From: Caulobacter sp. FWC2
Lineage (GTDB): Bacteria > Pseudomonadota > Alphaproteobacteria > Caulobacterales > Caulobacteraceae
Length of the DNA stretch: 64,000 nucleotides
Reading direction: 5' to 3'
Assembly: GCF_002742625.1 (NCBI RefSeq)
Contig: NZ_PEBF01000001.1
Coordinates: 62,001 to 126,000, forward strand
Part shown: in pieces, positions 1-9,616 of the stretch
Layout of the letters: each line of letters starts with the position of its first letter
Numbering within the stretch: position 1 is the stretch's first letter
Notes under the pieces: model-generated
The model's database searches: none
Told to the model about the DNA's origin: nothing
The model's input: only the letters and a program-made list of their open reading frames with translations
Position numbers and translations under genes: made by a program

Positions 1-1654
1 CGGCGGCGCAGGCCTCCCAGTCCTTGGGCGTGGCCGAAGCCGTGACGGCGATCACCGGGATGTCGCGGTTGGGGCCATCGCGGGACCGCAGGATCTTCGT
101 GGCTTCCCGGCCGTCCATCCCGGGCATGTAGAGGTCCATCAGCACCGCATCGAACACTTCCGAACGGAGGCGTTCGAGGGCCTCCTCGCCGGACTCCGTC
201 AGCGTGGCGTCGACGCCGAACGGCTCCAGGACCAGTTCGATGGCCCGGCGGTTGACGACGTGATCGTCGACGACCAGCACCCGCAAGCCGGTGATCGAGC
301 GGCTCTCGTCATCGGCGCGCGGCGTCTCGGCCGTTTCAAGCATCGCGATCAGGGTGAAGCGTGCGCCCTCACCCCCATCGCCTGGCTTGGAGGCGTTCGC
401 GGCCGTCAGGTCGCCGCCCATCAGGCGGGCCAGTTCGCGGCTGATCGCAAGGCCCAGGCCCGAGCCGCCATACTGGCGGACGACGGTCGCGTTCAGCTGG
501 TCGAACGGCGTGAAAAGGCGCGGCAGCGCGGCGTCGGGGATGCCGGGACCGGTGTCATGGACCGTGATCGACAGCTGGATCTGATCGCCGACGGGCTGGG
601 CGTCGAGCAAGACGGTGACGTGGCCGCGCTCGGTGAACTTGATGGCGTTGCTGAGCAGGTTGTTCAGGACCTGCTTCAGCCGCATGGCGTCGCCGGCGGT
701 CCAGCGCGGCAGGCTGGCCGCTCCCGTCACCCGCAGGCGCAGCCCTTTGCGGGCCGCTTCGGGGCGCCAGAAGCGCAGGGTGTCGGACAGGGCCTGGCGC
801 AGGTTGAAGGCGCTCTTTTCCACCGACATGCGGCCGGCTTCCAGGCGCGAGAAGTCCAGCAGATCGTTCAGCAGGGTGCGCATCAACCCGCCCGCGTCGG
901 CGATCAGCTGGGCGTGGACCTTGGAACTGGCCTCGGGGACCTCGCTGTGCAGGCGCGCGGCCCCGGCCAGGATGGCGCTGATCGGGGTGCGCAGCTCGTG
1001 ACTGATCATCGCCACGAAGGCGGACTTCGCGGCCACGGCCTCCTCGGCCTCGTGGCGGCGGCGCTCGGCCTCGGCCTTGGCGTCAGCCTCGGCCTTCAGG
1101 GCCGCGTCAAGGGTTCGGCTGGCCACGGCGACCGAGGCGATCATCAAGATCGCCCCAAACCACAGCACATCCGCGAGATTGGCGCCCGGATTGGCCGCCT
1201 TGGCCACGAACGGGACGACCAGCAGATAGAGCACGTGGGGCGTGGAGGCCATCAGGGTGGCCGAGCGATTGCCGGCGTTGATCACCACCACGTTCAGCAG
1301 TGCGCCCGCCAGCAACATGCCGCCCAGGGTCGGCGCGAAACGGATGTGCGATGAAAACAGCACGATCGACAGGGCGCCGAACGCCGTCGAGGTGATGGCT
1401 GGGGCCACGAAGGCGGCCAGGCGACGCCAGGTCGCGACAGGGGCGTCCGGATCGATCATCGAGGGGCGGCGCACCCAGAGCCCGATCGCGCAGCAGAGCA
1501 GGTAGGCCAGAGCCCACAGCCAGCCCCAGGTCGTATGCAGATAGACCTGCATCACCACGGCGATGACGACCGTCGCCACCACGCGCAGATACGTGTCCGC
1601 AAGCCGCGAAGCGGTGACGCGCGCTACGTCTCCCTGCACTTCCATCGTCGACAT
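1..1654 (-). CDS. Membrane hybrid sensor histidine kinase (3' end cut by window)
   Basis: This is a partial gene: it reads off the left edge, so the end of the receiver is missing. Visible domains are an N-terminal block of hydrophobic helices (about residues 20-165), a HisKA box with SHELRTP (His about 219), a HATPase domain with the N-box NNLLSNAIKF and a G-box YGGSGLGLA, then a receiver with MDLYMPGMDG (phospho-Asp about 507). No PAS, GAF or periplasmic sensor domain is seen, so the stimulus is unknown and may be sensed by the membrane block. The start at 1654 has AGGGG upstream; an in-frame ATG at 1645 is an alternative. The protein has the same architecture as the kinase at 21791-23563 and looks like its paralogue. 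Confidence 0.88.
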   Translation of the reverse strand, partial: MSTMEVQGDVARVTASRLADTYLRVVATVVIAVVMQVYLHTTWGWLWALAYLLCCAIGLWVRRPSMIDPDAPVATWRRLAAFVAPAITSTAFGALSIVLFSSHIRFAPTLGGMLLAGALLNVVVINAGNRSATLMASTPHVLYLLVVPFVAKAANPGANLADVLWFGAILMIASVAVASRTLDAALKAEADAKAEAERRRHEAEEAVAAKSAFVAMISHELRTPISAILAGAARLHSEVPEASSKVHAQLIADAGGLMRTLLNDLLDFSRLEAGRMSVEKSAFNLRQALSDTLRFWRPEAARKGLRLRVTGAASLPRWTAGDAMRLKQVLNNLLSNAIKFTERGHVTVLLDAQPVGDQIQLSITVHDTGPGIPDAALPRLFTPFDQLNATVVRQYGGSGLGLAISRELARLMGGDLTAANASKPGDGGEGARFTLIAMLETAETPRADDESRSITGLRVLVVDDHVVNRRAIELVLEPFGVDATLTESGEEALERLRSEVFDAVLMDLYMPGMDGREATKILRSRDGPNRDIPVIAVTASATPKDWEACAA

Positions 1655-1841
1655 GGACGCCCGCACCCCTGAGGGATTCCCCGATCCCCTTCACAACCAA
1701 GGCTAGGCGCGAAGGACTAAAGGGAAATAAAAAATCCCCGGCTCGTCAACGGCTTGGTCCGCGCACGGCCTTGGGCAATATTTTGCGCCAGGCGTTCGGC
1801 ATGCGCGCTTCTCGGGTAATTTTTTCCTTTTTGGAGTCGAA

Positions 1842-2129
1842 TTAAGGGCGCGGGCCGAAAGCCTCCTCAAGGTTGGCGCCGGTGACGCCGTCAAGTTCCA
1901 ACCTCTTGACGCGGGCGGTCTCCCCGGCGACCAGCCGAACGGCCGATCGCGGGATCTTGAGGGTCTTGGCCAGGAAGACCAAAAGAGCGGCGTTGGCCGC
2001 GCCGTCGACCGGCGGGCTGGAGACGCGCACCTTCAGATAGGGCCGCCCGTCGCCGTCCAGCGCCCAGCCGTCCACCGCGTCGCGACCGCCGCGCGGGGTC
2101 AACCGAACGGCCACGATTTCCTTAGCCAA
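1842..2129 (-). CDS. yggU: YggU / UPF0235 (DUF167) family protein
   Basis: A 95-residue protein whose whole length fits the DUF167 family: a basic start with LTPRGGRDA, then LKVRVSSPPVDGAANAALL and a conserved end. The family has a compact fold and no agreed biochemical function. It overlaps the end of yggT by 8 bases and reads the same way, the usual yggT-yggU pairing, so the two are probably translationally coupled. Family assignment is firm; function is unknown. Confidence 0.88.
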   Translation of the reverse strand: MAKEIVAVRLTPRGGRDAVDGWALDGDGRPYLKVRVSSPPVDGAANAALLVFLAKTLKIPRSAVRLVAGETARVKRLELDGVTGANLEEAFGPRP

Positions 2130-2436
2130 GGAGATTCAGCAGCGTGCCTTGCAGGGCCGGCATGATGAACAGCTGGATGCCGCGCAGCAGCAGCAGCACG
2201 ACGATCGGGCTGATGTCGACGCCGCCGATCGACGGAATGATCCGGCGGAAAGGCGCGAGAATCGGGTCGGTGACGCGGTCCAGGAAGGTCGCCACGTTGT
2301 AGACGAACTGGTTGCGCCGATTGATCACATCGAAGGCGAACAGCCAGCTCAGGATCGCCGAGATGACGATCGCCCACCACAGCAGGTCGAGCAGGGCGTT
2401 GATGATGAAGAAGACGAGATTGATGATCGGCGCCAT
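2122..2436 (-). CDS. yggT: YggT family integral membrane protein
   Basis: A 104-residue protein with two hydrophobic spans (about residues 8-30 and 65-95) around a conserved middle containing DRVTDPILAPFRRIIP, diagnostic of the YggT family. Homologues are small inner-membrane proteins, linked in other bacteria to division or ion homeostasis but not assigned a reaction. It is first of a two-gene unit with yggU, which starts inside its last codons. The 112 bases upstream separate it from a divergent tRNA gene and probably hold both promoters. Confidence 0.9.
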   Translation of the reverse strand: MAPIINLVFFIINALLDLLWWAIVISAILSWLFAFDVINRRNQFVYNVATFLDRVTDPILAPFRRIIPSIGGVDISPIVVLLLLRGIQLFIMPALQGTLLNLLG

Positions 2437-2508
2437 GGGATTTCCGTCTGATGCCTCAGCTTCTTGCCGCGCCCGGAGGTTGCTGGCAAGGCGTGGTGAT
2501 AACCCCGC

Positions 2509-2535
2509 TTGACGTTCGCGCTCAGGGGCCGTATC
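2509..2535 (+). promoter_or_regulatory. Housekeeping sigma promoter of tRNA-Ala
   Basis: TTGACG at 2509-2514 is followed after 13 bases by GCCGTATC (2528-2535), a partial match to the Caulobacter -10 element GCTANAWC. This places the transcript start about 7-10 bases before the mature tRNA at 2549. Confidence 0.55.
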
Positions 2536-2548
2536 TCCGCCGCTCCTT

Positions 2549-2624
2549 GGGGCCGTAGCTCAGATGGTAGAGCGCCTCGTTCGCAATGAGGAGGTCAGGG
2601 GTTCGATTCCCCTCGGCTCCACCA
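2549..2624 (+). tRNA. tRNA-Ala (anticodon CGC)
   Basis: The 76 bases fold into a full cloverleaf. The acceptor GGGGCCG pairs with CGGCTCC and includes the G3-U70 pair that marks alanine tRNAs. The D arm is GCTC/GAGC, the anticodon loop TTCGCAA has anticodon CGC, and the T loop is TTCGATT. The CCA end is encoded. It reads GCG codons, which are common in this genome style. Confidence 0.97.
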
Positions 2625-2806
2625 AGGACCTTCCCTAGAAATCTCCATCCATGTCGATCGGCCGCCACGGTCGATCTCCGCACGTTCTTGCCTTTGAGCT
2701 TTGGCGGCGTGCGACGACACGCCACAGGCCCGGTTTACCGGATGGCGCCCCCTCCCGAGCGATCACGGTCATGCCCGATCGAACGTCGGGGCAGCCGGGG
2801 GCAAGG

Positions 2807-4006
2807 ATGCGCCAATCTCAGGCCAATAGGGCGAAGACCAACCGGGCCGCCAGTCGTTTGGCGGTCGCCGCGTTCCTGATCGCCGCCGGGGGCCTGGCCG
2901 CCCCTGCCGCGCACGCCGAGGACCGCGCCTTCAAGCTCAGCGGCGCCTATACAGGCGATATCGCGGGCACGGTGAGCGGAGGGCTCGCCAAGCGCCGCCG
3001 CGTGCTGGACGACCTGCAAGTCTTCGGCGACCTCGACCTCGACAAGGCCGTCGGCTGGAAGGGCGCGAGCGCCCACTTCGAGCTGCTGAACAACAGCGGC
3101 GGCATGCCGAACGAGGATGCAGGTACGCTGCAGGGCGTCGACAATATCGAGGTCACGCGCCACCGCGCCCGCCTCTTCGAGGCCTGGGTCGAACAGGGCT
3201 TTGGGGACAAGGGCTCCATTCGCGCCGGCCTCTACGACCTCAACAGCGAATTCTATGCCAACGACAGCGCCGGCATGCTGCTGGCGCCGGCCTTCGGCAT
3301 CGGCTCGGAACTGGCGGCCACGGGCCCGAACGGCCCGTCGATCTTCCCGTCCACGTCCCTGGCCGTGCGCTTGCGCTGGACGCCCGACGCGCACGTCTAC
3401 GCCCAAGCCGCAGCGCTCAACGCCAATGCCGGCGTGCTGGGTGACCCGGGCGGGATCAAGACCTCGCTCGATAACGGCCTGCTGCTGATCGCCGAGGCCG
3501 GCTGGCAGGGTCGGGGCAAGGTGGCGTTCGGCGCGTGGCGCTATACCGACAAGCAGGACGACATCCGTTTCCTGGCCCCGTCGGGCGATCCCGCCCCGGC
3601 GACGGCGCACGGCGCCTATGTGCTGCTGGAGCGCCGCCTGACCGGCGAGGCGGATGTTCGCAGGACGACCGCCTTCGCCCGCCTGGGCGTCTCCGACGGC
3701 GACACCACCGCATTTAGAGGCGGCTGGCAGGCGGGCATGCTGGTGGAGCACGTCTTCGAGAGCCGGCCCGATAGCGCCTTCTCGATCGGCGTCAACCAGG
3801 CGTTCCTGTCGGGCAAGTACCGCGACAACGCCATCGACGCCGGCCTGCGCCTGAGACGCGCGGAAAGCGCGATCGAAGTGACCTATGCGGATAAGATCGG
3901 GCCGGTCACCATCCAGCCCGACATCCAGTACTTGATGGATCCTGGCGCCGAAAGCGGTGTGGGCCACGCCTTGGTGGCGATCCTGCGGATCGGGGTGGAG
4001 TTCTAA
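2807..4006 (+). CDS. OprB-family carbohydrate porin
   Basis: A 399-residue outer-membrane protein. I chose the ATG at 2807 because it gives a clear signal peptide: a basic start, a hydrophobic stretch, and AHA before Glu-Asp at about residue 37. The open frame extends to 2651, but the extra residues look non-coding. The mature part matches the carbohydrate-selective OprB porin pattern: GAYTGDIAGTVSGG near the start, FEAWVEQGF in the middle, alternating hydrophobic strands, and a C-terminal Phe typical of outer-membrane barrels. The expected role is passive uptake of sugars or similar solutes. The convergent transketolase gene ends 18 bases away. The substrate cannot be read from sequence. Confidence 0.82.
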   Translation: MRQSQANRAKTNRAASRLAVAAFLIAAGGLAAPAAHAEDRAFKLSGAYTGDIAGTVSGGLAKRRRVLDDLQVFGDLDLDKAVGWKGASAHFELLNNSGGMPNEDAGTLQGVDNIEVTRHRARLFEAWVEQGFGDKGSIRAGLYDLNSEFYANDSAGMLLAPAFGIGSELAATGPNGPSIFPSTSLAVRLRWTPDAHVYAQAAALNANAGVLGDPGGIKTSLDNGLLLIAEAGWQGRGKVAFGAWRYTDKQDDIRFLAPSGDPAPATAHGAYVLLERRLTGEADVRRTTAFARLGVSDGDTTAFRGGWQAGMLVEHVFESRPDSAFSIGVNQAFLSGKYRDNAIDAGLRLRRAESAIEVTYADKIGPVTIQPDIQYLMDPGAESGVGHALVAILRIGVEF

Positions 4007-4024
4007 ACCCCACCCCTTCGGCGA

Positions 4025-5986
4025 TCAGGCGCCGGCGGCTTCGGCGACGGCTTCGGCGGTGATGCCGAATTCCTTGTAGAGGCGCTCGAACGGGGCCGAG
4101 GCGCCGAAGCTCTTCATGCCGACGAACTTGCCGTCCTCGCCGATGAAGCGCTCCCAGCCCATCTTGATGCCGGCCTCGACGGCGACGCGCACCGGCGCCG
4201 TGCCGATGACGGAAGCCTGGTAGGCGGCGTCCTGCTTGTCGAACAGTTCCCAGCAGGGGGTCGAGACGACGCGGGTGGGCTTGCCGTTGGCCTGCAGGAT
4301 GTCGCGCGCAGCGACGGCGACGCCAACCTCGGTGCCCGAGGCGAAGATCGTCACCTCGGCTTCGCCGCCCTCGGCCGCCAGCAGCTCATAGGCGCCCTTG
4401 GCCGACAGGTCGCCACCGCCGGTGCGGACGTGCGGAGTCTTCTGGCGCGACAGGGCCATGACCGAGGGGGTGCGCTGGTGTTGCAGGGCGACCTTCCAGC
4501 ACTCGGCGGCTTCCACCGCGTCGGCCGGGCGGAAGACCAGCAGGTTCGGGATGGCGCGCAGGGACGCGACCTGTTCCACCGGCTGGTGGGTCGGACCGTC
4601 CTCGCCCAGGCCGATGGAGTCGTGGGTCATCACGTGGATGACGCGGGCTTCCATCAAAGCTCCAAGACGAATCGCCGCGCGGCTGTAGTCGGCGAAGGCC
4701 AGGAAGGTGCCCGAATACGGGATCACGCCGCCGTGCAGCGACATGCCATTCATGGCCGCGGCCATGCCGAACTCGCGCACGCCATAGTGGACGTAGCGGC
4801 CGGTGTATTCCGGCGCGTCGAAGGCGCCCATGCCCTTGACCAGGGTGTTGTTCGAGCCGGTCAGGTCGGCCGAGCCGCCGATCATGTCCGGGATCGCGGG
4901 GATCAGCTGGTCCAGGGCCGAGCCCGAGTGGACGCGGGTGGCGTTGACCGGCTTGGTCTCTACGGCCTTGGCGATGTGGGCGTCGAGCGCTTCGAAAGCG
5001 CTTTCCGGCAACTCGCCCGCCATGGCGCGCTTGAAGTCGCTGGCATTGATCGAAGCGGCCAGCTTGGCCTCCCAGGCCTTGCGGACCTTGGCGCCGCGAC
5101 GGCCGACGCTCTTCCAGGCCGTGGCGATGTCGCCCGGCACGGTGAACGGCTCGGCGTCCCAGCCCATGGCGACGCGGGCGTCGCGGATCTGGTCGTCGAA
5201 CAGGGTGTAGCCGTGGCTGTGGGGGTCGCCTTCTTTCGGACCCGCGCCCTTCGAGATCAGCGTCTTGCACGCGATCATGGTCGGGCGGTCCTGCTTGGTG
5301 GCCCAGCGCAGGGCGGCGGCGATCTTCGCATGATCGTGGCCGTCGACCACCTTCACGGCCCAGCCGGCGGCCTTGAAGCGGCCGACCTGGTCGCCGGTCT
5401 CGGCGATGGTCGCCTCGCCGTCGATGGTGGTGTTGTTGTCGTCGAACAGCACCGTCAGCTTGTTCAGCTTCAGGCGGCCGGCGATGCTGATGGCCTCGTG
5501 GCTGACGCCTTCCATCAGGCAGCCGTCGCCGGCAATCACCCAGGTGCGGTGGTCGACGAGCTCAGAGCCAAAGCGGCCGGCCAGATGGGCTTCGGCCATC
5601 GCCATGCCGACGGCGGTGGCCAGGCCCTGGCCCAGCGGACCGGTCGTGGTCTCGACGCCGGGGGTGTGATGCACTTCCGGGTGGCCGGGGGTCAGCGACC
5701 CCCACTGACGGAAGTTCTCGATCTCCTTCATCGTCACGGCCTTGAAGCCGGTCAGGTGAAGTAGGGAATAGAGCAGCATCGAGCCGTGACCTGCCGACAG
5801 CACGAAGCGGTCGCGGTCGTGCCAGTTCGGCTGAGACGCGTCGAACTTCAGGAACTTACCCCACAGGACGGTCGCGACGTCGGCCATGCCCATCGGCATG
5901 CCCTGGTGGCCGGACTTGGCCTTGTGCACGGCGTCCATGGAAAGGACGCGGATCGCGTCGGCCATCTTGATGGGCGAAACGGGCAT
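4025..5986 (-). CDS. tkt: Transketolase
   Basis: A 653-residue cytoplasmic enzyme, full family length. It transfers two-carbon ketol units between pentose-phosphate and glycolytic sugars using thiamine diphosphate. Visible marks are the ThDP/metal motif around GDGCLMEGVSHEA with the downstream DDNNTTIDG, the GHPE and TGPLGQG segments, the central GLGEDGPTHQPVEQ segment, and the C-terminal transketolase domain. A purine-rich GGAAG precedes the start. The transaldolase at 12370 is in the same neighbourhood, so both halves of the non-oxidative pentose-phosphate pathway lie within 9 kb. Confidence 0.97.
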   Translation of the reverse strand: MPVSPIKMADAIRVLSMDAVHKAKSGHQGMPMGMADVATVLWGKFLKFDASQPNWHDRDRFVLSAGHGSMLLYSLLHLTGFKAVTMKEIENFRQWGSLTPGHPEVHHTPGVETTTGPLGQGLATAVGMAMAEAHLAGRFGSELVDHRTWVIAGDGCLMEGVSHEAISIAGRLKLNKLTVLFDDNNTTIDGEATIAETGDQVGRFKAAGWAVKVVDGHDHAKIAAALRWATKQDRPTMIACKTLISKGAGPKEGDPHSHGYTLFDDQIRDARVAMGWDAEPFTVPGDIATAWKSVGRRGAKVRKAWEAKLAASINASDFKRAMAGELPESAFEALDAHIAKAVETKPVNATRVHSGSALDQLIPAIPDMIGGSADLTGSNNTLVKGMGAFDAPEYTGRYVHYGVREFGMAAAMNGMSLHGGVIPYSGTFLAFADYSRAAIRLGALMEARVIHVMTHDSIGLGEDGPTHQPVEQVASLRAIPNLLVFRPADAVEAAECWKVALQHQRTPSVMALSRQKTPHVRTGGGDLSAKGAYELLAAEGGEAEVTIFASGTEVGVAVAARDILQANGKPTRVVSTPCWELFDKQDAAYQASVIGTAPVRVAVEAGIKMGWERFIGEDGKFVGMKSFGASAPFERLYKEFGITAEAVAEAAGA

Positions 5987-6135
5987 GGGGGCTTCCGTCT
6001 TTTCTATGTTTTGCGGGGCTGCGCGAGGGGCGCACTCGCATGGGAACCCCCGGGGGTCAACCCGCGCGGGGCTTCTGGCGACATGTTGAGGACGCTATGC
6101 AACATCGTCCGGGGGCGTTATAGGTGAAGCCAGAC

Positions 6136-6156
6136 TTATGCTCAATTTAAGCATAA
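6136..6156. promoter_or_regulatory. 21-bp operator-like palindrome before nadE
   Basis: TTATGCT and AGCATAA form a perfect 7-base inverted repeat with a 7-base A/T-rich spacer. Extended inward it is a 9-3-9 palindrome with one mismatch. It sits just upstream of the nadE ribosome site (GAAAGG, 6161-6166) in very GC-rich surroundings. The position suits a repressor of NAD synthesis, but the protein that binds is unknown. Confidence 0.5.
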
Positions 6157-6174
6157 CCCTGAAAGGCCGGTTCC

Positions 6175-8214
6175 TTGGGTAGTCCGTCGTTCTTCTCGCC
6201 CTATCGCCACGGCTTCGTCCGCGTGGCCACCGCCGTTCCCAAGGTGAAACTGGCCGATCCGGCGGCCAATGCGCGGAGCGTGCTGGCCCTGGCCCGCGAG
6301 GCGCATGAGGCCGGCGTGGCGGTCATCGTGTTCCCCGAGCTTGGCCTGACTGGCTACACGATCGATGACCTGCTGCAGCAGGACGTGCTGCTGGACGCGG
6401 TCGAGACGGCCGTCGCGACCCTGGTAGAGGCCAGCGCCGACCTTGCGCCGATGATCGTGGTCGGCGCGCCGCTTCGAGACAACGCACGGCTCTACAACAC
6501 CGCCGTGGCGATCCACGGCGGCAAGGTGCTGGGCGTCGTGCCCAAAAGCTTCCTGCCCAACTATCGCGAGTTCTACGAGCGCCGCTGGTTCACGCCGGGC
6601 GCCGGCGTGACGGGCAAGCTCCTGACCCTGGCCGGACACAGCGCGCCGTTCGGGACCGACGTCCTGTTCCACGGCGAGGGCGTGACGCCGTTCACCGTCG
6701 GCGTCGAGATCTGCGAGGATGTCTGGACGCCCACCCCGCCCAGCACCACCCAGGCCATGGCTGGGGCCGAGATCCTGCTGAACCTCTCGGCCAGCAATAT
6801 CACCATCGGCAAGTCCGAGACGCGTCGCCTGCTCTGCGCCAGCCAGTCGTCGCGGATGATCGCGGCCTATGTCTATTCGGCGGCCGGGGCGGGCGAGAGT
6901 TCGACGGACCTGGCCTGGGACGGCCATGTCGACATACACGAGATGGGCGCCCTGCTGGCCCAGAGCCCGCGGTTCTCGACCGGCGCGGCCTGGACCTTCG
7001 CCGACATCGACGTCGACCGCCTGCGCCAGGAGCGGATGCGGGTCGGCAGCTTTGGCGACGCCATGGCGCTGAGCCCGCCCAAGGTCCCGTTCCGGACGGT
7101 GGGCTTCGCCTTCCAGCCGCCGCCCGGTGACTTGGCCCTGGCCCGCCCGATCGAGCGCTTTCCGTTCACGCCGTCGGATCCCGCCAAGCTGCGCGAGAAC
7201 TGCTACGAGGCCTATAATATCCAAGTCCAGGGGCTGGCCCGGCGGCTGGAGGCTTCGGGGCTCAAGAAGCTGGTCATCGGCATCTCCGGCGGCCTCGACT
7301 CGACCCAGGCCCTGCTGGTGGCGGCCAAGGCGGTCGACCAACTGGGACTGCCGCGCGCCAACATCCTGGCCTACACCCTGCCGGGCTTCGCCACCTCGGA
7401 TCGCACCAAGGACAATGCCTGGGCGCTGATGCGGGCCATGGGCGTCACCGCCGCCGAGCTCGATATCCGTCCGGCCGCGACCCAGATGCTGAAGGACCTC
7501 GACCACCCGTTCGGGCGCGGCGAGGCGGTCTACGACGTGACCTTCGAAAACGTGCAGGCGGGCCTACGGACGGACTACCTCTTCCGCCTGGCAAACCATA
7601 ACGCGGCGCTCGTGGTCGGGACCGGCGATCTGTCCGAGTTGGCCTTGGGCTGGTGCACCTACGGCGTTGGCGACCACATGAGCCACTACAATCCCAATTG
7701 CGGGGCGGCCAAGACGCTGATCCAGCACCTGATCCGCTTCGTGGCCCATTCCGGCGACGTCGACGCGGCCACCACGGCGCTGCTGGAGGACATACTGGCC
7801 ACCGAGATCTCGCCGGAACTGGTGCCGGGCGAGAAGGCTCAGGCCACCGAAAGCTTTGTCGGGCCGTACGCCCTGCAGGATTTCAACCTCTACTACATGA
7901 CGCGCTACGGCATGGCGCCGTCCAAGATCGCCTTCCTGGCCTGGACCGCCTGGCATGACGCGGAAAAGGGCGGCTGGCCCGTCGGCCTGCCGGACGACGC
8001 GAGGCGCGCCTACGACCTGGCCGAGATCAAGCGCTGGCTGGAGCTTTTCCTGAAGCGGTTCTTCGCCAACCAGTTCAAGCGCTCGGCCGTACCCAACGGA
8101 CCGAAGATTTCGTCGGGCGGCGCCCTCTCGCCGCGCGGCGACTGGCGGATGCCGTCCGATGTCACCGCAGACGCATGGTTGGCGGAACTGCACGCGGGGA
8201 CGCCAAGCGGATGA
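6175..8214 (+). CDS. nadE: Glutamine-dependent NAD+ synthetase
   Basis: A 679-residue two-domain enzyme that converts deamido-NAD to NAD using glutamine and ATP. The N-terminal nitrilase-like glutaminase has its Glu-Lys-Cys triad at about E55 (FPELGLTGY), K124 ([13 protein letters not shown]) and C180 (VEICEDVW). The C-terminal synthetase carries the ATP PP-loop SGGLDS (about 371-376). Length and triad spacing fit the long Mycobacterium-type form. The start is TTG at 6175: there is no in-frame ATG before the conserved FFSPYRHGF, an in-frame stop lies at 6160, and GAAAGG sits 8 bases upstream. A palindrome at 6136-6156 may regulate it. Confidence 0.96.
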   Translation: MGSPSFFSPYRHGFVRVATAVPKVKLADPAANARSVLALAREAHEAGVAVIVFPELGLTGYTIDDLLQQDVLLDAVETAVATLVEASADLAPMIVVGAPLRDNARLYNTAVAIHGGKVLGVVPKSFLPNYREFYERRWFTPGAGVTGKLLTLAGHSAPFGTDVLFHGEGVTPFTVGVEICEDVWTPTPPSTTQAMAGAEILLNLSASNITIGKSETRRLLCASQSSRMIAAYVYSAAGAGESSTDLAWDGHVDIHEMGALLAQSPRFSTGAAWTFADIDVDRLRQERMRVGSFGDAMALSPPKVPFRTVGFAFQPPPGDLALARPIERFPFTPSDPAKLRENCYEAYNIQVQGLARRLEASGLKKLVIGISGGLDSTQALLVAAKAVDQLGLPRANILAYTLPGFATSDRTKDNAWALMRAMGVTAAELDIRPAATQMLKDLDHPFGRGEAVYDVTFENVQAGLRTDYLFRLANHNAALVVGTGDLSELALGWCTYGVGDHMSHYNPNCGAAKTLIQHLIRFVAHSGDVDAATTALLEDILATEISPELVPGEKAQATESFVGPYALQDFNLYYMTRYGMAPSKIAFLAWTAWHDAEKGGWPVGLPDDARRAYDLAEIKRWLELFLKRFFANQFKRSAVPNGPKISSGGALSPRGDWRMPSDVTADAWLAELHAGTPSG

Positions 8215-8305
8215 AAACTCTTCGTTCCGCTGCGCTTTGCCTTTAAACACCCTTCGCAATAAGGCCCTATCAGGGGTCAAAGACTATGACGCGGTGGGGT
8301 TTATC

Positions 8306-9616
8306 TTGGCTTCGATCTATCCGGTGATCCTGTGCGGCGGCTCAGGCACGCGGCTTTGGCCCGCGTCGCGCAGCGATCAGCCCAAGCAGTTCCTGAAGCT
8401 GGTCGGCGACCTTTCCTCCTTTCAGGAAACCGTGCTGCGGGTGAAGGACATTCCCGGCGTCGCCGAGATCGTCATTGTCACCGGCGAGGCGATGATCGGC
8501 TTCGTCTCTGAGCAGACCGCAGAGATCGGCGTCCTCGTCACCATCCTGGTCGAACCCGAGGCCCGCGACAGCGCCCCCGCCGTGGCCGCGGCCGCCGCCT
8601 ATGTAGAAGGCCAGGACCCGGACGGCGTCGTGCTGATGCTAGCCGCCGACCACCACATCGCCCAGCCTGAGATCTTCCGGGACGCCGCCGTCACCGCCGC
8701 CAAGGCGGCCGAGCAGGATCTGATCGTCACCTTCGGCGTGCAGCCCACCGTGCCGGCCACGGGCTTCGGCTACATCCGCCCGGGCGCGCCGCTGCTGGAC
8801 GGCTCCGTTAATGCGGTGGCGGCCTTCGTCGAGAAGCCCGACCAGGCGACCGCCGAGCGCTATCTGCTGGAAGGCTATCTCTGGAACAGCGGCAACTTCG
8901 CGTTCAAGGCCTCTACCCTGCTGGCGGAGTTCGAGGCCTTCGAGCCGTCGGTCGCCGCCGCCGCCAAGGCCTGCGTCGCCCTGCTCAAGCTGGACGCGAG
9001 CCTCGGCCGCCTGGACCGTGAGACCTTCGCCCAGGCCAAGAAGATCTCGCTCGACTACGCGGTTATGGAGCACACCCAGAAGGCCGCCGTCGTGCCGGCC
9101 GCCTTCGCCTGGTCGGACCTGGGCGCCTGGGACGCGATCTGGGAGGCGTCGATCCGGGACCATGACGGCAACGCCCAGGACGGCGATGTCGACCTGCACG
9201 GCGCCACGAACGTCCTGGTCCGCACTACGGGACCCTATGTCGGCGTCATCGGCGTCAGCGACATCGTCGTGGTGGTCGAGGCCGACGCGGTTCTCGTCTG
9301 CCACCGCAAGGACAGCCAGGCGGTGAAGACCCTGGTCGACGGCCTGAAGGCCAAGGGGCGCTCGATCGCCTCACGCAAGAGCGCGGCTCCGAACGGGACG
9401 GAGACCCTGGTCTCGACCGACGGTTTCGACGTCGAGCTGCGCCGCGTCCCCGGAGGCGATGTGGTGGCCTTGCCGGCCTCGACCGTGCAGGTGCTGGAAG
9501 GCGCGCTGGAGATGGACGGCGACGTCTACGCCGCCGGCGCCCTGATCCCCCTGGACGCCGAGGCGCGGGCGCGCGCCATCGGCGCGGTGACTCTGCTGGT
9601 CACGAAGCCGCGCTAG
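8306..9616 (+). CDS. manC: Mannose-1-phosphate guanylyltransferase (GDP-mannose pyrophosphorylase)
   Basis: Makes GDP-mannose from mannose-1-phosphate and GTP for envelope polysaccharide. The N-terminal nucleotidyltransferase shows the signature GGSGTRLWPASRSDQPKQFL, FGYIRPG, and FVEKP followed by LWNSGNFAF. I chose TTG 8306 (GGTGGGG just upstream, protein begins ASIYPVILCGG); GTG 8294 is an alternative. At about 436 residues it is shorter than bifunctional ManC/PMI proteins (about 480), and its last 75 residues are at best a degenerate cupin, so it probably lacks isomerase activity. Its stop codon directly abuts that of the convergent AGE-family gene, a candidate for the missing isomerase step. 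Confidence 0.92.
   Translation: MASIYPVILCGGSGTRLWPASRSDQPKQFLKLVGDLSSFQETVLRVKDIPGVAEIVIVTGEAMIGFVSEQTAEIGVLVTILVEPEARDSAPAVAAAAAYVEGQDPDGVVLMLAADHHIAQPEIFRDAAVTAAKAAEQDLIVTFGVQPTVPATGFGYIRPGAPLLDGSVNAVAAFVEKPDQATAERYLLEGYLWNSGNFAFKASTLLAEFEAFEPSVAAAAKACVALLKLDASLGRLDRETFAQAKKISLDYAVMEHTQKAAVVPAAFAWSDLGAWDAIWEASIRDHDGNAQDGDVDLHGATNVLVRTTGPYVGVIGVSDIVVVVEADAVLVCHRKDSQAVKTLVDGLKAKGRSIASRKSAAPNGTETLVSTDGFDVELRRVPGGDVVALPASTVQVLEGALEMDGDVYAAGALIPLDAEARARAIGAVTLLVTKPR

Noticed and set aside
1107..1700. A 197-codon minus-strand frame beginning near the window-edge kinase start
   Set aside because: It is a shifted frame of the hybrid kinase; the true frame (start 1654) carries the helices and SHELRTP box.
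2651..2806. Upstream extension of the porin frame
   Set aside because: It would put 52 charged, non-conserved residues ahead of a perfect signal peptide beginning at 2807.
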